64,000 nucleotides of DNA from DATJGR01 sp963735085 (GTDB lineage Bacteria > Pseudomonadota > Gammaproteobacteria > Pseudomonadales > Azotimanducaceae), in contig CAVTJP010000005.1 of assembly GCA_963735085.1 (NCBI GenBank), forward strand, positions 2,480,001 to 2,544,000, written 5' to 3'. The notes under the pieces are model-generated. The model saw only the letters and a program-made list of their open reading frames with translations. It did no database searches and had not been told where the DNA came from. Numbering within the stretch: the stretch's first letter is position 1; each line of letters opens with the position of its first letter. The position numbers and the translations under genes were made by a program. Shown in pieces: positions 17,605-26,152 of this stretch.

Positions 17605-19422
17605 GTGTGCGGAATTGTTGGCTATGTAGGACATCAAAATGCAGTGCCCATTCTCGTCGAAGGGCTGCATCGTCTGGAGTATCGCGGCTACGATTCGGCC
17701 GGCCTGGCGCTGCATCGCAAACGCGGCATCGATGTGCACAAGCGGCAGGGCAAAGTGCGCGACATGGAAGCGAGCCTGCCGAAGCGCTTCAGCGGCGTCG
17801 TTGGCATTGGGCACACACGCTGGGCGACGCATGGCGCGCCGAATGATGCGAACGCGCATCCGCACCTCGACTCAACCGGGCGCGTCGCGCTCGTCCACAA
17901 CGGGATTGTCGAAAACGCCCACGCGCTGCGCGCGCAACTGGAACGCGGCGGCGTCGAGTTTGCATCGGATACCGACACCGAGGTGCTCGCGCAGCTCATT
18001 GCCAGCGTCAACTCGGATTCACTGGAGGACGCGGTGCGCGTGGCGCTGCGGGCGATCACCGGCACCTACGGCATTGCAGTCATGGATGCGAGGTATCCCA
18101 ACCAGATTGTTGTTGCGCGCAACGGCAGCCCGGTGATTCTGGGCATCGGCGACAAAGAGATGTTCATCGCATCGGATGCATCGGCGCTGGTGCGGCACAC
18201 GCAGCAGGCGATCTATCTCGACGATGGAGAAATCGCGGTCGTCGAGGCCCACGGCTATCGAGTGACCTCGCTCGACGCGTCACCTGCATCGAAGCAACCA
18301 ACAACGCTTGCGCTCGTCGACGAACAGTTGTCGAAGGGTACGTTCAGCCACTTCACGACAAAGGAAATTCACGAGCAGCCCGATGCCGTTCGCGGCACGT
18401 TGCGCGGCCGGCTCGATCGACGCTTTTCCACGGCACGGCTGGACGGGCTCGAACTCACCGCGCGCGAACTGCTGGCGTTTCGCCGCATCAAAATCCTCGG
18501 CTGCGGATCGGCCTGCATTTCCGGCTTGCTCGGCGCGCGCATGATTGAGCGATTGAGTCGAATTCCGTGCGATGCCGAATCTGCCGCCGAATTCCGCTAT
18601 CGCAATCCCGTCATCGAAGACGACACGCTGTACATCGCTGTGAGTCAGTCCGGCGAAACGTTCGACACCCTGGCGGCGGTGGATGAAATCAAGCGCAAGG
18701 GTGGCGTGGTCGTTGGGATCGTCAACGTCGTCGGCAGCAGCATTGCGCGGGCGTGCGGTCGCGGTGTGTATCTGCATGCCGGCCCGGAAATCGCCGTGGT
18801 GTCGACAAAGACCTTCACCTCCACATTGGTTGCGTTCGTGCTGCTGGCGTTGCATCTGGGGCGCATGAAGGACGTTTCGGCCGGCGCCGGCCGGCGTCTG
18901 ATCGATGCGCTGGAGGCGTTACCCGATCAACTGAGTGCAATGATTGCGTTGGAGGCGCAGCCGGCAGAACTCGCGCGCAAGTACGCGCAGTTCGCCAACG
19001 CGTACTTCGTTGGCCGCAACGAAGGCTTTGCACTTGCAATGGAAGGCGCTCTAAAACTCAAAGAGATCAGTTACTTGCACGCTGAAGCGTATCCGGCATC
19101 TGAACTGAAACACGGACCATTGGCGCTGATATCGCCGGAGACTTTCACCGTCGTCGTCATTCCATCCGACGATCTGTTCGAGAAGAACATTTCGACGATC
19201 GAAGAAATCCGTGCCCGCCGCGGGCCGGTGCTCGCACTGAGCAATGTGGCCACGCTCGGCGCCGCCGTAGACGATGTGATCGTGGTACCGCAACTGCACG
19301 AATTGCTCGATCCACTGCTGATGCTGGTACCGCTGCAGCAGTTTGCGTATCGGATGGCGATCGAGCGCGGTTGCGACATCGATCAGCCGCGCAATCTGGC
19401 GAAGAGTGTTACGGTCGAATGA
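17605..19422 (+). CDS. glmS: Glutamine--fructose-6-phosphate aminotransferase (isomerizing)
   Basis: A 605-residue GlmS, making glucosamine-6-phosphate for peptidoglycan and LPS. The N-terminal class II glutaminase domain (1-240) starts CGIVGYVGHQNA, so Cys after the initiator is the nucleophile; HTRWATHGAPNDANAHPH is also present. Two SIS sugar-isomerase domains follow (about 285-425 and 455-595), with SQSGETFDTLAA and the terminal RNLAKSVTVE. The start is GTG, with GGAG at 17591-17594 and ten bases of spacing. No glmS ribozyme-like element fits in the 34-base leader. Confidence 0.97.
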   Translation: MCGIVGYVGHQNAVPILVEGLHRLEYRGYDSAGLALHRKRGIDVHKRQGKVRDMEASLPKRFSGVVGIGHTRWATHGAPNDANAHPHLDSTGRVALVHNGIVENAHALRAQLERGGVEFASDTDTEVLAQLIASVNSDSLEDAVRVALRAITGTYGIAVMDARYPNQIVVARNGSPVILGIGDKEMFIASDASALVRHTQQAIYLDDGEIAVVEAHGYRVTSLDASPASKQPTTLALVDEQLSKGTFSHFTTKEIHEQPDAVRGTLRGRLDRRFSTARLDGLELTARELLAFRRIKILGCGSACISGLLGARMIERLSRIPCDAESAAEFRYRNPVIEDDTLYIAVSQSGETFDTLAAVDEIKRKGGVVVGIVNVVGSSIARACGRGVYLHAGPEIAVVSTKTFTSTLVAFVLLALHLGRMKDVSAGAGRRLIDALEALPDQLSAMIALEAQPAELARKYAQFANAYFVGRNEGFALAMEGALKLKEISYLHAEAYPASELKHGPLALISPETFTVVVIPSDDLFEKNISTIEEIRARRGPVLALSNVATLGAAVDDVIVVPQLHELLDPLLMLVPLQQFAYRMAIERGCDIDQPRNLAKSVTVE

Positions 19423-19564
19423 GGTTGGCAGGTTCAGTTGCCGCGATGTAACCCGTGGACTCGAAGCGATGGTCGAAAAAAAACGCGGCTCAATTCCGCC
19501 TCCAAGCCAGCCGGTTCGGTAAGATTGTTCGTCGCAAAATCATGCGTCCTGAAACGTTGATCGA

Positions 19565-19870
19565 ATGACACTCGAAGAAGAAGCCATTGCGTTGCTGTTG
19601 CGGTCGCCGCGGTTGGAGGTCGGCACGATCATCGATCTGCTCGACGTCAGCGATCTGGCGTTTCGCGACATGGTGAGACGCAATTCCCGCATTGCCGCGG
19701 TGATGGCGGAGCGCCGTGCCGGCGTGCTGACTGAACGTTCCAGCGATGCGATTCGTTGTCCAGCCTGCGACGATTGGTTCGTGCCGTATGCTTCGGCGCG
19801 ATTCTGCTCCGATGCGTGTCGTGACATTGGCCGAATCGCGTCCCGTCGGAAACGTGCGCGCGCGCTTTAA
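19565..19870 (+). CDS. Small zinc-finger-like protein
   Basis: A 101-residue protein. The C-terminal third has a CPAC motif followed 17 residues later by CSDAC (RCPACDDWFVPY, then ARFCSDACRDIGR), a likely four-cysteine zinc site. It is followed by a basic tail, ASRRKRARAL. The N-terminal 60 residues are helical and resemble a small helix-turn-helix without a clear family match. It stands between glmS and the DUF3617 gene; the next start is 15 bases downstream. A DNA- or RNA-binding regulator is a guess from the basic tail. Confidence 0.6.
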   Translation: MTLEEEAIALLLRSPRLEVGTIIDLLDVSDLAFRDMVRRNSRIAAVMAERRAGVLTERSSDAIRCPACDDWFVPYASARFCSDACRDIGRIASRRKRARAL

Positions 19871-19884
19871 TTCAGGAGGCCATC

Positions 19885-20385
19885 ATGTTGATTCGATTGG
19901 TTATGTTGACTGTGTGCGTCGTGCCGTGGTGTGCCCACGCAGATTCGTTCGATATCAAGCCCGGCGCTTGGGACGTCACGGTGTCGACCGCTCTTGCCGG
20001 CATGCCAATCCCCAAGGACGAGTTGGCGAAGATGCCGGCCGATGAGCGTGCGCGGATCGAAGCATTCATGCACGCGCGGGCGGGCAAGGTTGAAAAGCGA
20101 ACCGAGCGAACCTGTGTAACCAAAGCTGACATCGATCGCGACGCGCTGATGCAGGACGAGAATCCCGGTTGCAAGCGCAATGTGATCACGAAGAGCGCGC
20201 GTGTTCTGGAATTCGAGGAGACGTGCGGTGGTCCCAGCCCGTCGAAAACCCATGCGAAATTCGAAGCACCGTCGCCGGCGGCCTATACCGGCAAGGTTGA
20301 TCGAACGATGGGCGAGGGCGGCGAAATACACATCGCTATGGTCGGAAAGTGGGTTGCGGCAGCCTGCAGCAACGACGACGACTGA
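19885..20385 (+). CDS. DUF3617-family exported protein
   Basis: A 166-residue secreted protein with a short signal peptide (residues 1-20, ending CAHA before DSFDIKPG). The following FDIKPGAWDVTVSTALAGMP matches the DUF3617 family start, where a pattern like KPGLWE is followed by a paired-cysteine region (TCVTKADI, then NPGCKRN and ETCGG). AGGAGG eight bases before the ATG is a strong ribosome binding site. The family is periplasmic and of unknown function. It converges on slyX. Confidence 0.75.
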   Translation: MLIRLVMLTVCVVPWCAHADSFDIKPGAWDVTVSTALAGMPIPKDELAKMPADERARIEAFMHARAGKVEKRTERTCVTKADIDRDALMQDENPGCKRNVITKSARVLEFEETCGGPSPSKTHAKFEAPSPAAYTGKVDRTMGEGGEIHIAMVGKWVAAACSNDDD

Positions 20386-20419
20386 CGCTCGGCCCGCTCG
20401 AGTTCGACGGCAGCGCCAC

Positions 20420-20623
20420 TCAGTAGTGGGGCGGGCGTTCGTCTCCGAGCGAAAAACCCGGATCGGCGTCATCCCGTTCGATCGATTCAATCAGTCGCGC
20501 GATCATGTCGCGCATCTCGTCCAACTGGCGCTGCTGGTCGATCAGCGCGTCGTTCAGTTTCGCGATGGTGTCTTCCTGAAACAGCAACCGCGTTTCGAGC
20601 TCGATGCGTTGTTCGGTATCCAT
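20420..20623 (-). CDS. slyX: SlyX-like protein
   Basis: A 67-residue coiled-coil protein. The sequence ELETRLLFQEDTIAKLNDAL is the SlyX signature, followed by a second heptad-rich stretch (DQQRQLDEMRDMIARL), and the terminus has the typical ERPPHY. SlyX proteins are widespread in Proteobacteria; their role is unclear. It follows the FmdB-type gene by 19 bases on the same strand. Confidence 0.9.
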   Translation of the reverse strand: MDTEQRIELETRLLFQEDTIAKLNDALIDQQRQLDEMRDMIARLIESIERDDADPGFSLGDERPPHY

Positions 20624-20642
20624 TGGCGATCGCGCGGTGCTA

Positions 20643-20924
20643 TCAATCCGGAGAATCGCTGAACGGCTTCAACTTGCGCAGCAATCGGTTGGGGTCTGCG
20701 CTGCGACTCTTGCGCATCGAATCATCGACCATCTTTTCGTACTTGGGGTCGAGTCTGGCGGTCTTGCTGTTGTCCGAGGCGTGATAAGCGACCCGCGCAA
20801 TGATGCGATGCGTGTCGTGCGCCCGGCAGTGTTCGCACTCGATGGCGGAGGGCGGGCTGTCGATTGAAGCGTACGCGTCGGTCACGCCGCCGCACGCGCG
20901 GCATCGGTACGCGTAGATCGGCAT
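20643..20924 (-). CDS. FmdB-type zinc ribbon protein
   Basis: A 93-residue protein beginning MPIYAYRCRACGG with a second cysteine pair in IECEHCRAH. This is the FmdB/CxxC_CxxC-type regulatory zinc ribbon. The first histidine-containing helix and the charged C-terminus (KSRSADPNRLLRKL) are consistent. These proteins are often called putative regulators, but no function is proven. It lies 16 bases after the SCP2-like gene and may be the fourth gene in the operon that begins with the ferritin-like pair. Confidence 0.85.
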   Translation of the reverse strand: MPIYAYRCRACGGVTDAYASIDSPPSAIECEHCRAHDTHRIIARVAYHASDNSKTARLDPKYEKMVDDSMRKSRSADPNRLLRKLKPFSDSPD

Positions 20925-20940
20925 GATGAGCGCGCGCGCT

Positions 20941-21357
20941 TTACGACGTCTCGGCGCGCACGCCGGCGTCGAAGAAAGCCTGCACCGAGGTGTGATAGCG
21001 CAGAAAGTCCAGTTGCTTGCGCGGATTCGCGGCCGTCACGACATTGTCGATCGTATCGAGTTCCACCAGCGAGCGGCCTTCGCCGCTGCGGCGTCCGTCG
21101 AGAAAGCGCGCCCATTGATCGGCGCTCATGTCGATGACGAAATCCGCGTCGCGCAGATCGTTGCCGTTCAACGGGCGAACCGCGTGGCAACTGAAACCGC
21201 TGAATGACACAAGGTGGCTCACCGCGCCGATTTTTACGGCTACGTTCGCGTCGATGGAACCGCGTTTGCGAAATGCCCGGTCCGCGTTGACTGCGGCACG
21301 TGCACGCTCGAGCCACGCGGCGGACAGGGGTTCTGCTGTGCTCACCGACATGCTCAA
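20941..21357 (-). CDS. SCP2 sterol-carrier-like protein (tentative)
   Basis: A 138-residue soluble protein, ATGA-coupled to the ferritin-like gene upstream. The pattern of a hydrophobic N-terminal half followed by DFVIDMSADQWARFL and later helices resembles an SCP2-type lipid-binding fold, in which a comparable segment precedes the lipid tunnel. I have no strict motif to prove it. If right, it could bind a hydrophobic substrate for the neighbouring ferritin-like proteins. Alternative: an uncharacterised family always linked to them. Confidence 0.5.
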   Translation of the reverse strand: MSMSVSTAEPLSAAWLERARAAVNADRAFRKRGSIDANVAVKIGAVSHLVSFSGFSCHAVRPLNGNDLRDADFVIDMSADQWARFLDGRRSGEGRSLVELDTIDNVVTAANPRKQLDFLRYHTSVQAFFDAGVRAETS

Positions 21358-22445
21358 TGCTCCAGGTATTTTTTCAACAGCGGATGGAGCATTTCGGCCC
21401 GCGGCACGCCGAGCCAGTCGCAGAGGGCGACGTAGTTGCGCACGAAGTCTCCAACCAGGCGCAGATACGTTTCCATGCCGACGGTGCGACCGCCTTTGAT
21501 GCCGCCACCGAAGATGATCGCAAGTGCTGGCCGCATCGTCGTCTCCTCGAGTTCTGCGGCCATCATCACTTCACCGAGGCCGAGCAATGTCTGCAGGATG
21601 TCGGCCTGGCCGGCTTGATGCGCGACCGAGTATTTCAGGTGGTCGTAGCCGTACGTCAGATGGCGCGCGTGGTCTTCGATCGCCTTGCTGAAAATCATGC
21701 GTTCGGCATCGTTGTGCGCAGCGATCAGAAGGCCGCGCAACACCTGCATCGTGAAGGTACCTCGCACCAGATACAGATACACGGCCGATTCGGTCCAGCC
21801 GCCGCGGCTTTCGAGGATCATCCGGTTGACGAGGCCCCGGCTCTCCACGCCGAGACCGCCGCCATTCGACAGCGCCCGCTTGCGCAACGCCTCGATGATG
21901 CGCGCGCAATCGAATGTGACGGTCGCCAGAAACTGTTTCACCTCGTAATAGCCGTAGGACATCTGGTCCTGCCAGTACGTGATGATCTCGATTTCGGTGT
22001 TGGCGTATTGCGACAGTTCCGTACATACCTGACACACTGCGCGCTCGACCTCGTCGGGTAGCGGCTGCAGCGAAGCCCACGGCACGTCGGTTGCCGGTAT
22101 CCAGCGGCGCTGGATGGCTTCCTCGTACAGATTGGCCGCGCTGTCGGCCCACATTTGATGCTTGTGGCGCAGGTTGTACGGCAGCGGCGGCACGCCGGGA
22201 CGCGGCAACGCGCCGCGCGGCCGACGAGTCTGATCTTCCCAGACTTCCGGCACTTCGCCGTAGATGCCGACATTGAGATCGTCGAGCCGCAGACCATGTT
22301 CGCCGGGCTTGACGCGGGTGCCCCATTCGGCCGACAGGCCCATCCACTCGTAACTGGGCTCAGGAACACCTTCAACACCCGCCTGCGCACCACTGTTCGG
22401 CATTGCGGCGGGCACCGCCATGCCCTGGGAGGGTTTGGTTGCCAT
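21354..22445 (-). CDS. Ferritin-like protein with degenerate diiron site
   Basis: A 363-residue paralogue of the next gene upstream; both share the N-terminal LYEEAIQRRW-type helix and the RKRALSNGGGL segment. The metal ligands of the intact paralogue are replaced: its Glu164/His167 (DEARH) correspond to Cys180/Ile183 (DCARI), its Glu214 to Arg228 and its Glu244 to His259 (DHARH). Only His262 is kept. The protein is therefore probably non-catalytic and may be a structural partner. The ATG at 22445 is chosen because GAAGGA lies upstream; the open frame extends further without support. Confidence 0.8.
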   Translation of the reverse strand: MATKPSQGMAVPAAMPNSGAQAGVEGVPEPSYEWMGLSAEWGTRVKPGEHGLRLDDLNVGIYGEVPEVWEDQTRRPRGALPRPGVPPLPYNLRHKHQMWADSAANLYEEAIQRRWIPATDVPWASLQPLPDEVERAVCQVCTELSQYANTEIEIITYWQDQMSYGYYEVKQFLATVTFDCARIIEALRKRALSNGGGLGVESRGLVNRMILESRGGWTESAVYLYLVRGTFTMQVLRGLLIAAHNDAERMIFSKAIEDHARHLTYGYDHLKYSVAHQAGQADILQTLLGLGEVMMAAELEETTMRPALAIIFGGGIKGGRTVGMETYLRLVGDFVRNYVALCDWLGVPRAEMLHPLLKKYLEH

Positions 22446-22464
22446 GCTGCTTCGTCCTTCGGTG

Positions 22465-23532
22465 CTAGTGCGCTGCTGCGAATTGCTGCGGGAGCGTCGA
22501 ACGGCCGTTTTCGAATCTTGCACCGAAGCCGGCGGTCTTGACGCGCTGCATGTATTCCTTCAGCTGACGGCGTCGAATGACGAGCAGTTTCTTGTGGCCC
22601 TCATCGTAGTGCTCTTTGCCGCCGCCCAGCAGGATTGCCAGCGCCTCGGCGGTTTCGGCCTGAGTACCTGCCGGATTCTGAACGCCGGACAGGATCTGGG
22701 CCTCAGCTTCATCGAGATAGAACTCGATCTCCTCGCGTCGTTCCGGTGCCGTTTCCGACAGAAACCGCAGGTGCATCACGCCGAACGCAACATGACGCGC
22801 TTCGTCCTGAGCGCACAGGCGATACATGATTTTCTCGGCTTCGTTCTGGCCGAAAAGTTCGCCCATGCGGAACATCGTCAGCACCGCGCCCTCGCCGGAG
22901 ATGTGCAGGCGTGTCGACATCTCGGTGAAATCGCGCGCGAGGTCGATGCTGCCGACGAAACCGGACGTCGCCCCGGACATACGCATCAGGCCGCCACCGT
23001 TGGCGAGTGCGCGCTTGCGGAATACGTCCATATGACGCGCTTCGTCCATCACCTGCGCGATCAATACGTGGCGCGGTTCGAGAAAGTCCGGTGTCGTGTT
23101 GGCGACCCACCGCGCGGGCACATCACCGGCAACGAATTCGACTTCGTTGAAGAACGTACACAATAGACACTCGGCTTCTTCTACGGCGTCGGGTAGCGGC
23201 TCGATGGTGTGCCAGGGCACGTCGGTCGCGGAGCTCCATTGGCGTTGCAGCGCTTCTTCGTACAGAAACGTCGCGTTCGACAGCCATATCTCCGACTTCG
23301 CGCGTACACCGTACGCACCGACGCGATAGGCGTCCGCGCGTTCGCCGGCGCCGCGTGGGCGTCCGCTCATATTCTTGCTGATGGTGGGAATGTCGCCGTA
23401 GCTGCCAATCTGAATTTCAGTCAGCGTGAGGCCGCGCTTGCCGGGTTCCGCGTGCATGCCCCATTCGCCCATCTGCTGCATCCAGCCGGTATCGAGATCG
23501 TATTCTTGCTGCTGAACAGGTGCTTCGCTCAT
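22465..23532 (-). CDS. Ferritin-like diiron protein
   Basis: A 355-residue protein with a four-helix ferritin/ribonucleotide-reductase-like fold. Candidate diiron ligands are Glu130, Glu164 and His167 (DEARH), Glu214 (SGEG), and Glu244 and His247 (DEARH). This is the E/ExxH...E/ExxH pattern of carboxylate-bridged diiron oxygenases and N-oxygenases; the reaction is unknown. The ATG at 23532 has GAGGAG five bases upstream. It is the first gene of an operon with the degenerate paralogue and an SCP2-like gene, divergent from a CoA-transferase pair. Confidence 0.82.
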   Translation of the reverse strand: MSEAPVQQQEYDLDTGWMQQMGEWGMHAEPGKRGLTLTEIQIGSYGDIPTISKNMSGRPRGAGERADAYRVGAYGVRAKSEIWLSNATFLYEEALQRQWSSATDVPWHTIEPLPDAVEEAECLLCTFFNEVEFVAGDVPARWVANTTPDFLEPRHVLIAQVMDEARHMDVFRKRALANGGGLMRMSGATSGFVGSIDLARDFTEMSTRLHISGEGAVLTMFRMGELFGQNEAEKIMYRLCAQDEARHVAFGVMHLRFLSETAPERREEIEFYLDEAEAQILSGVQNPAGTQAETAEALAILLGGGKEHYDEGHKKLLVIRRRQLKEYMQRVKTAGFGARFENGRSTLPQQFAAAH

Positions 23533-23571
23533 CTGCGCTCCTCGCGGTGAATGCATCTACAATTGTTGTTG

Positions 23572-23600
23572 GGTATAGCACTCTACGCGTGCTATTTGAA
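23572..23600 (-). promoter_or_regulatory. Divergent promoter with operator-like inverted repeat
   Basis: On the minus strand TTCAAA (23595-23600) and TATACC (23572-23577) are separated by exactly 17 bases, giving a plausible sigma70 promoter for the ferritin-like operon, whose ATG is 40 bases downstream. A 7-bp inverted repeat, ATAGCAC/GTGCTAT (23575-23581 and 23589-23595), fills the spacer between the two boxes. That is where a repressor would block polymerase. The CoA-transferase pair reads the other way from 23648. Confidence 0.5.
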
Positions 23601-23647
23601 TAGGTACTCATGCGTGGCCGGCAAATTGCTGCGAAATCGGAGCTTCG

Positions 23648-24865
23648 ATGCCTGAAATATCGAACGAGCAGGCGCTCGCCGGCATTCGCGTGCTCGATAT
23701 CGGCGGCACGGTCGCGACCGGGTATTGCGGCAAATTGTTCGCGGACCACGGCGCGGACGTTGTGGATGTCGAGCCGTTGCGTGGCGCCGCGACGCGCTTG
23801 CTACCGCCGTTCAGTCCGCGTGGTTCGGCGCCGGATAACAGCGCACTGCATGCATACCTGAGCGCCAATAAGCGCAGTGTGGCGCTGGACGTGGAAACGT
23901 TTGAGGGACGGCGATTGTTCCTGCAGTTGGCTGCCGCCGCGCACGTCGTGCTCGATGCGTCGGTTGGCGCCGGCGCGGTATCGCTCGATGAACTCGTCCC
24001 CGTGGCGCCGCGCGTGGTGTTCTCGCGGATCACCTGGTTCGGCCAGAGCGGACCTTATGCAAACTATGCCGGCAGCGACGGCATCTGCCATGCGCTGATC
24101 GGCATGCTGCGGGGCATCGGTGAAGAGCAGGGTCCGCCGGTGATGCCGTCGGGGTATCAGGCGCAAATCGTTGGAGGACTGACCGCTTACATCGGTACGT
24201 TGGGGCAGGTCATCGCCGACGAACTCGGCAATCGAACGGTAGCGTGTCAACTCGATACGAGCATCTACGAAGCGAACTTGTGCTTCACCGAAGTCGGCGC
24301 GGTCGGTGCGTACAACACCGGCGTTGTCGCACCACGTATGGGCATCAATCGCTTCCCCCCGACGTTTCCGTTGGGCATCTATCCGTGCCGGGATGGCTGG
24401 ATCGGTATCACGGCGTTGACGCCGAGCCAGTGGGCCGCGTTCTGCAAATTGCTCGACCTCGCCGAACTTGCCGATTTGCCGGCGTATCAGACCACACTCG
24501 GCCGGCTTGCCGATGCCGCTCGGCTCGAGTCGATCTTCAAGCAACGCCTCGAGCAGCAATCTGCGGAGGAACTCTTTCATCGCGGTCAGTCGATGCGCAT
24601 CCCGCTTGCGCTGGTGCCGACGATGCAACAACTGCTCGAGGTCGATCAGTACGTCGCACGTGGCGCGTTCGGCCAGATCACCCACGCCGAGCAAGGGTCG
24701 ATCACCGCGCCGGTGGTGCCGTTCAAACTGTACCGGACGCCAGCGCGCGTTGGCGGTTCGGCGCCGTTGCTCGGCGCACACACACGGGAGTCTCTCGCGA
24801 CTGTGGGTGTGGATGCGGAGACGTTCAACGAATTGCGGCGTGCCAACGTCGTAGCAGGGGGGTGA
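23648..24865 (+). CDS. Class III CoA-transferase paralogue lacking the catalytic Asp
   Basis: A 405-residue CaiB/BaiF-family protein. The Rossmann-like N-terminus (GIRVLDIGGTVATGYCGKLFA) and the ADVVDVEP segment are typical. In active enzymes a GD-type motif carries the aspartate that forms the acyl-enzyme intermediate. Here the aligned position is Gln173 (YQAQIVGG), so the subunit is probably inactive. It is immediately followed by an intact paralogue, so the two probably form a heteromer. The ATG at 23648 has GGAG six bases upstream. Confidence 0.82.
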   Translation: MPEISNEQALAGIRVLDIGGTVATGYCGKLFADHGADVVDVEPLRGAATRLLPPFSPRGSAPDNSALHAYLSANKRSVALDVETFEGRRLFLQLAAAAHVVLDASVGAGAVSLDELVPVAPRVVFSRITWFGQSGPYANYAGSDGICHALIGMLRGIGEEQGPPVMPSGYQAQIVGGLTAYIGTLGQVIADELGNRTVACQLDTSIYEANLCFTEVGAVGAYNTGVVAPRMGINRFPPTFPLGIYPCRDGWIGITALTPSQWAAFCKLLDLAELADLPAYQTTLGRLADAARLESIFKQRLEQQSAEELFHRGQSMRIPLALVPTMQQLLEVDQYVARGAFGQITHAEQGSITAPVVPFKLYRTPARVGGSAPLLGAHTRESLATVGVDAETFNELRRANVVAGG

Positions 24866-24867
24866 GC

Positions 24868-26145
24868 GTGGCTGGAAGTCCACGGGGAAGTGCGGTTGGC
24901 AGTTCATCGGGAACGTCAACTAAAGGTCCGCTGCATGGCGTGCGGGTCATCGATCTGTCGATGGGCTGGGCCGGACCGCTCGCCGCGCGTCACCTCGTGG
25001 ACATGGGCGCGCAGGTCATCAAGATCGAGTCGTGCGAACGCTTCGACTGGTGGCGCGGATGGGAGGCGACCGAGGCGTGGATCGCGCAGAACGCAGCCGA
25101 AACCTCTGCGGCGTTCAATACCGTCAACCGTAACAAACTCGATGTCACGCTCGATCTGATGTCGGCGGACGGCAAAGCGTTGTTCGAGCGGCTGGTGGCG
25201 GTCGCCGACGTCGTCGTCGAGAACTACTCCGCCGGCGTGCTGCCTAAGCTCGGGCTTGGATACGAGGCGCTGACGGCGGTGAATCCGGAGCTCGTGATGC
25301 TGTCGATGCCGGCATTCGGCAGCAACGGACCGTGGTCGGCCTATCGTGCCTACGGTTCGACCGTCGAACACGCGTCGGGTCTGCCCCACCTGAACGGAGA
25401 ACCACAGTGGCCGCCGACGATGGTGCACGTCGCCTATGGCGATGCAGTCGGCGGGCTCAATGGGGCCGCAGCATTGCTGACGGCGCTGCGCCACCGACGG
25501 CGTACCGGGCGGGGCCAGTATCTGGATCTATCGCAATCGGAAGGGCTGTTTCCGCTCGGCATCCACGGCATCCTCGAACAGTCCGTCTCGGGCCGTCCGC
25601 CGCCGCGAACCGGGAATCGGTCGCTGAGCTGCGCACCGCACGGCGTGTATCCAGCGCTCGGTGACGATCAATGGGTCGTCATCCAGATTCTGACGGAACC
25701 GCAATGGCGCGGGTTGAGCGGACTGATCGGTCTGCATCAATTCAGCGACGTGGCTGACCGGCTCGCGCGCCGCGACGAACTCGATCGCGCAGTCGGCGCG
25801 TGGACGCAATGGCGTGGGGCGCGCGACATCATGTGGCAACTGCAGGCGATCGGCGTGCCTGCGGCTGCCACCTACAACATGCTGGACGTGCTGAACGATC
25901 CGCAGCTCGAAGCCCGCCGGTTCTGGCAGATGCTCGATCGCGAATACGTGGGCCGGCAGCCCCATCCGGTTGCACCTTACCGAACCGGTGAGGCGCCTAG
26001 CGCGATCGAAACACCGGCGCCGACCCTCGGCCAGCACAACAGGAAAGTGCTCACCGAATTGCTGGGGCTTACCGAACAGGACCTTGCGCGGCTGACGAAG
26101 GCGGGCGTGATTGGCGACCGCCCAGTCATGCCGCGCAAGCATTGA
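24868..26145 (+). CDS. Class III CoA-transferase (CaiB/BaiF family), active subunit
   Basis: A 425-residue CoA-transferase that moves CoA between carboxylic acids through an enzyme-bound mixed anhydride. The catalytic aspartate is Asp192 in VAYGDAVGG. An extra, Ser/Gly-rich N-terminal leader of about 20 residues precedes the fold (GVRVIDLSMGWAGPLAARHL). The GTG at 24868 has AGGGGGG five bases upstream; another GTG at 24862 overlaps the previous stop. Substrate is unknown. It is the apparent partner of the Asp-less protein at 23648. Confidence 0.85.
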   Translation: MAGSPRGSAVGSSSGTSTKGPLHGVRVIDLSMGWAGPLAARHLVDMGAQVIKIESCERFDWWRGWEATEAWIAQNAAETSAAFNTVNRNKLDVTLDLMSADGKALFERLVAVADVVVENYSAGVLPKLGLGYEALTAVNPELVMLSMPAFGSNGPWSAYRAYGSTVEHASGLPHLNGEPQWPPTMVHVAYGDAVGGLNGAAALLTALRHRRRTGRGQYLDLSQSEGLFPLGIHGILEQSVSGRPPPRTGNRSLSCAPHGVYPALGDDQWVVIQILTEPQWRGLSGLIGLHQFSDVADRLARRDELDRAVGAWTQWRGARDIMWQLQAIGVPAAATYNMLDVLNDPQLEARRFWQMLDREYVGRQPHPVAPYRTGEAPSAIETPAPTLGQHNRKVLTELLGLTEQDLARLTKAGVIGDRPVMPRKH

Positions 26146-26152
26146 ACGCGGT

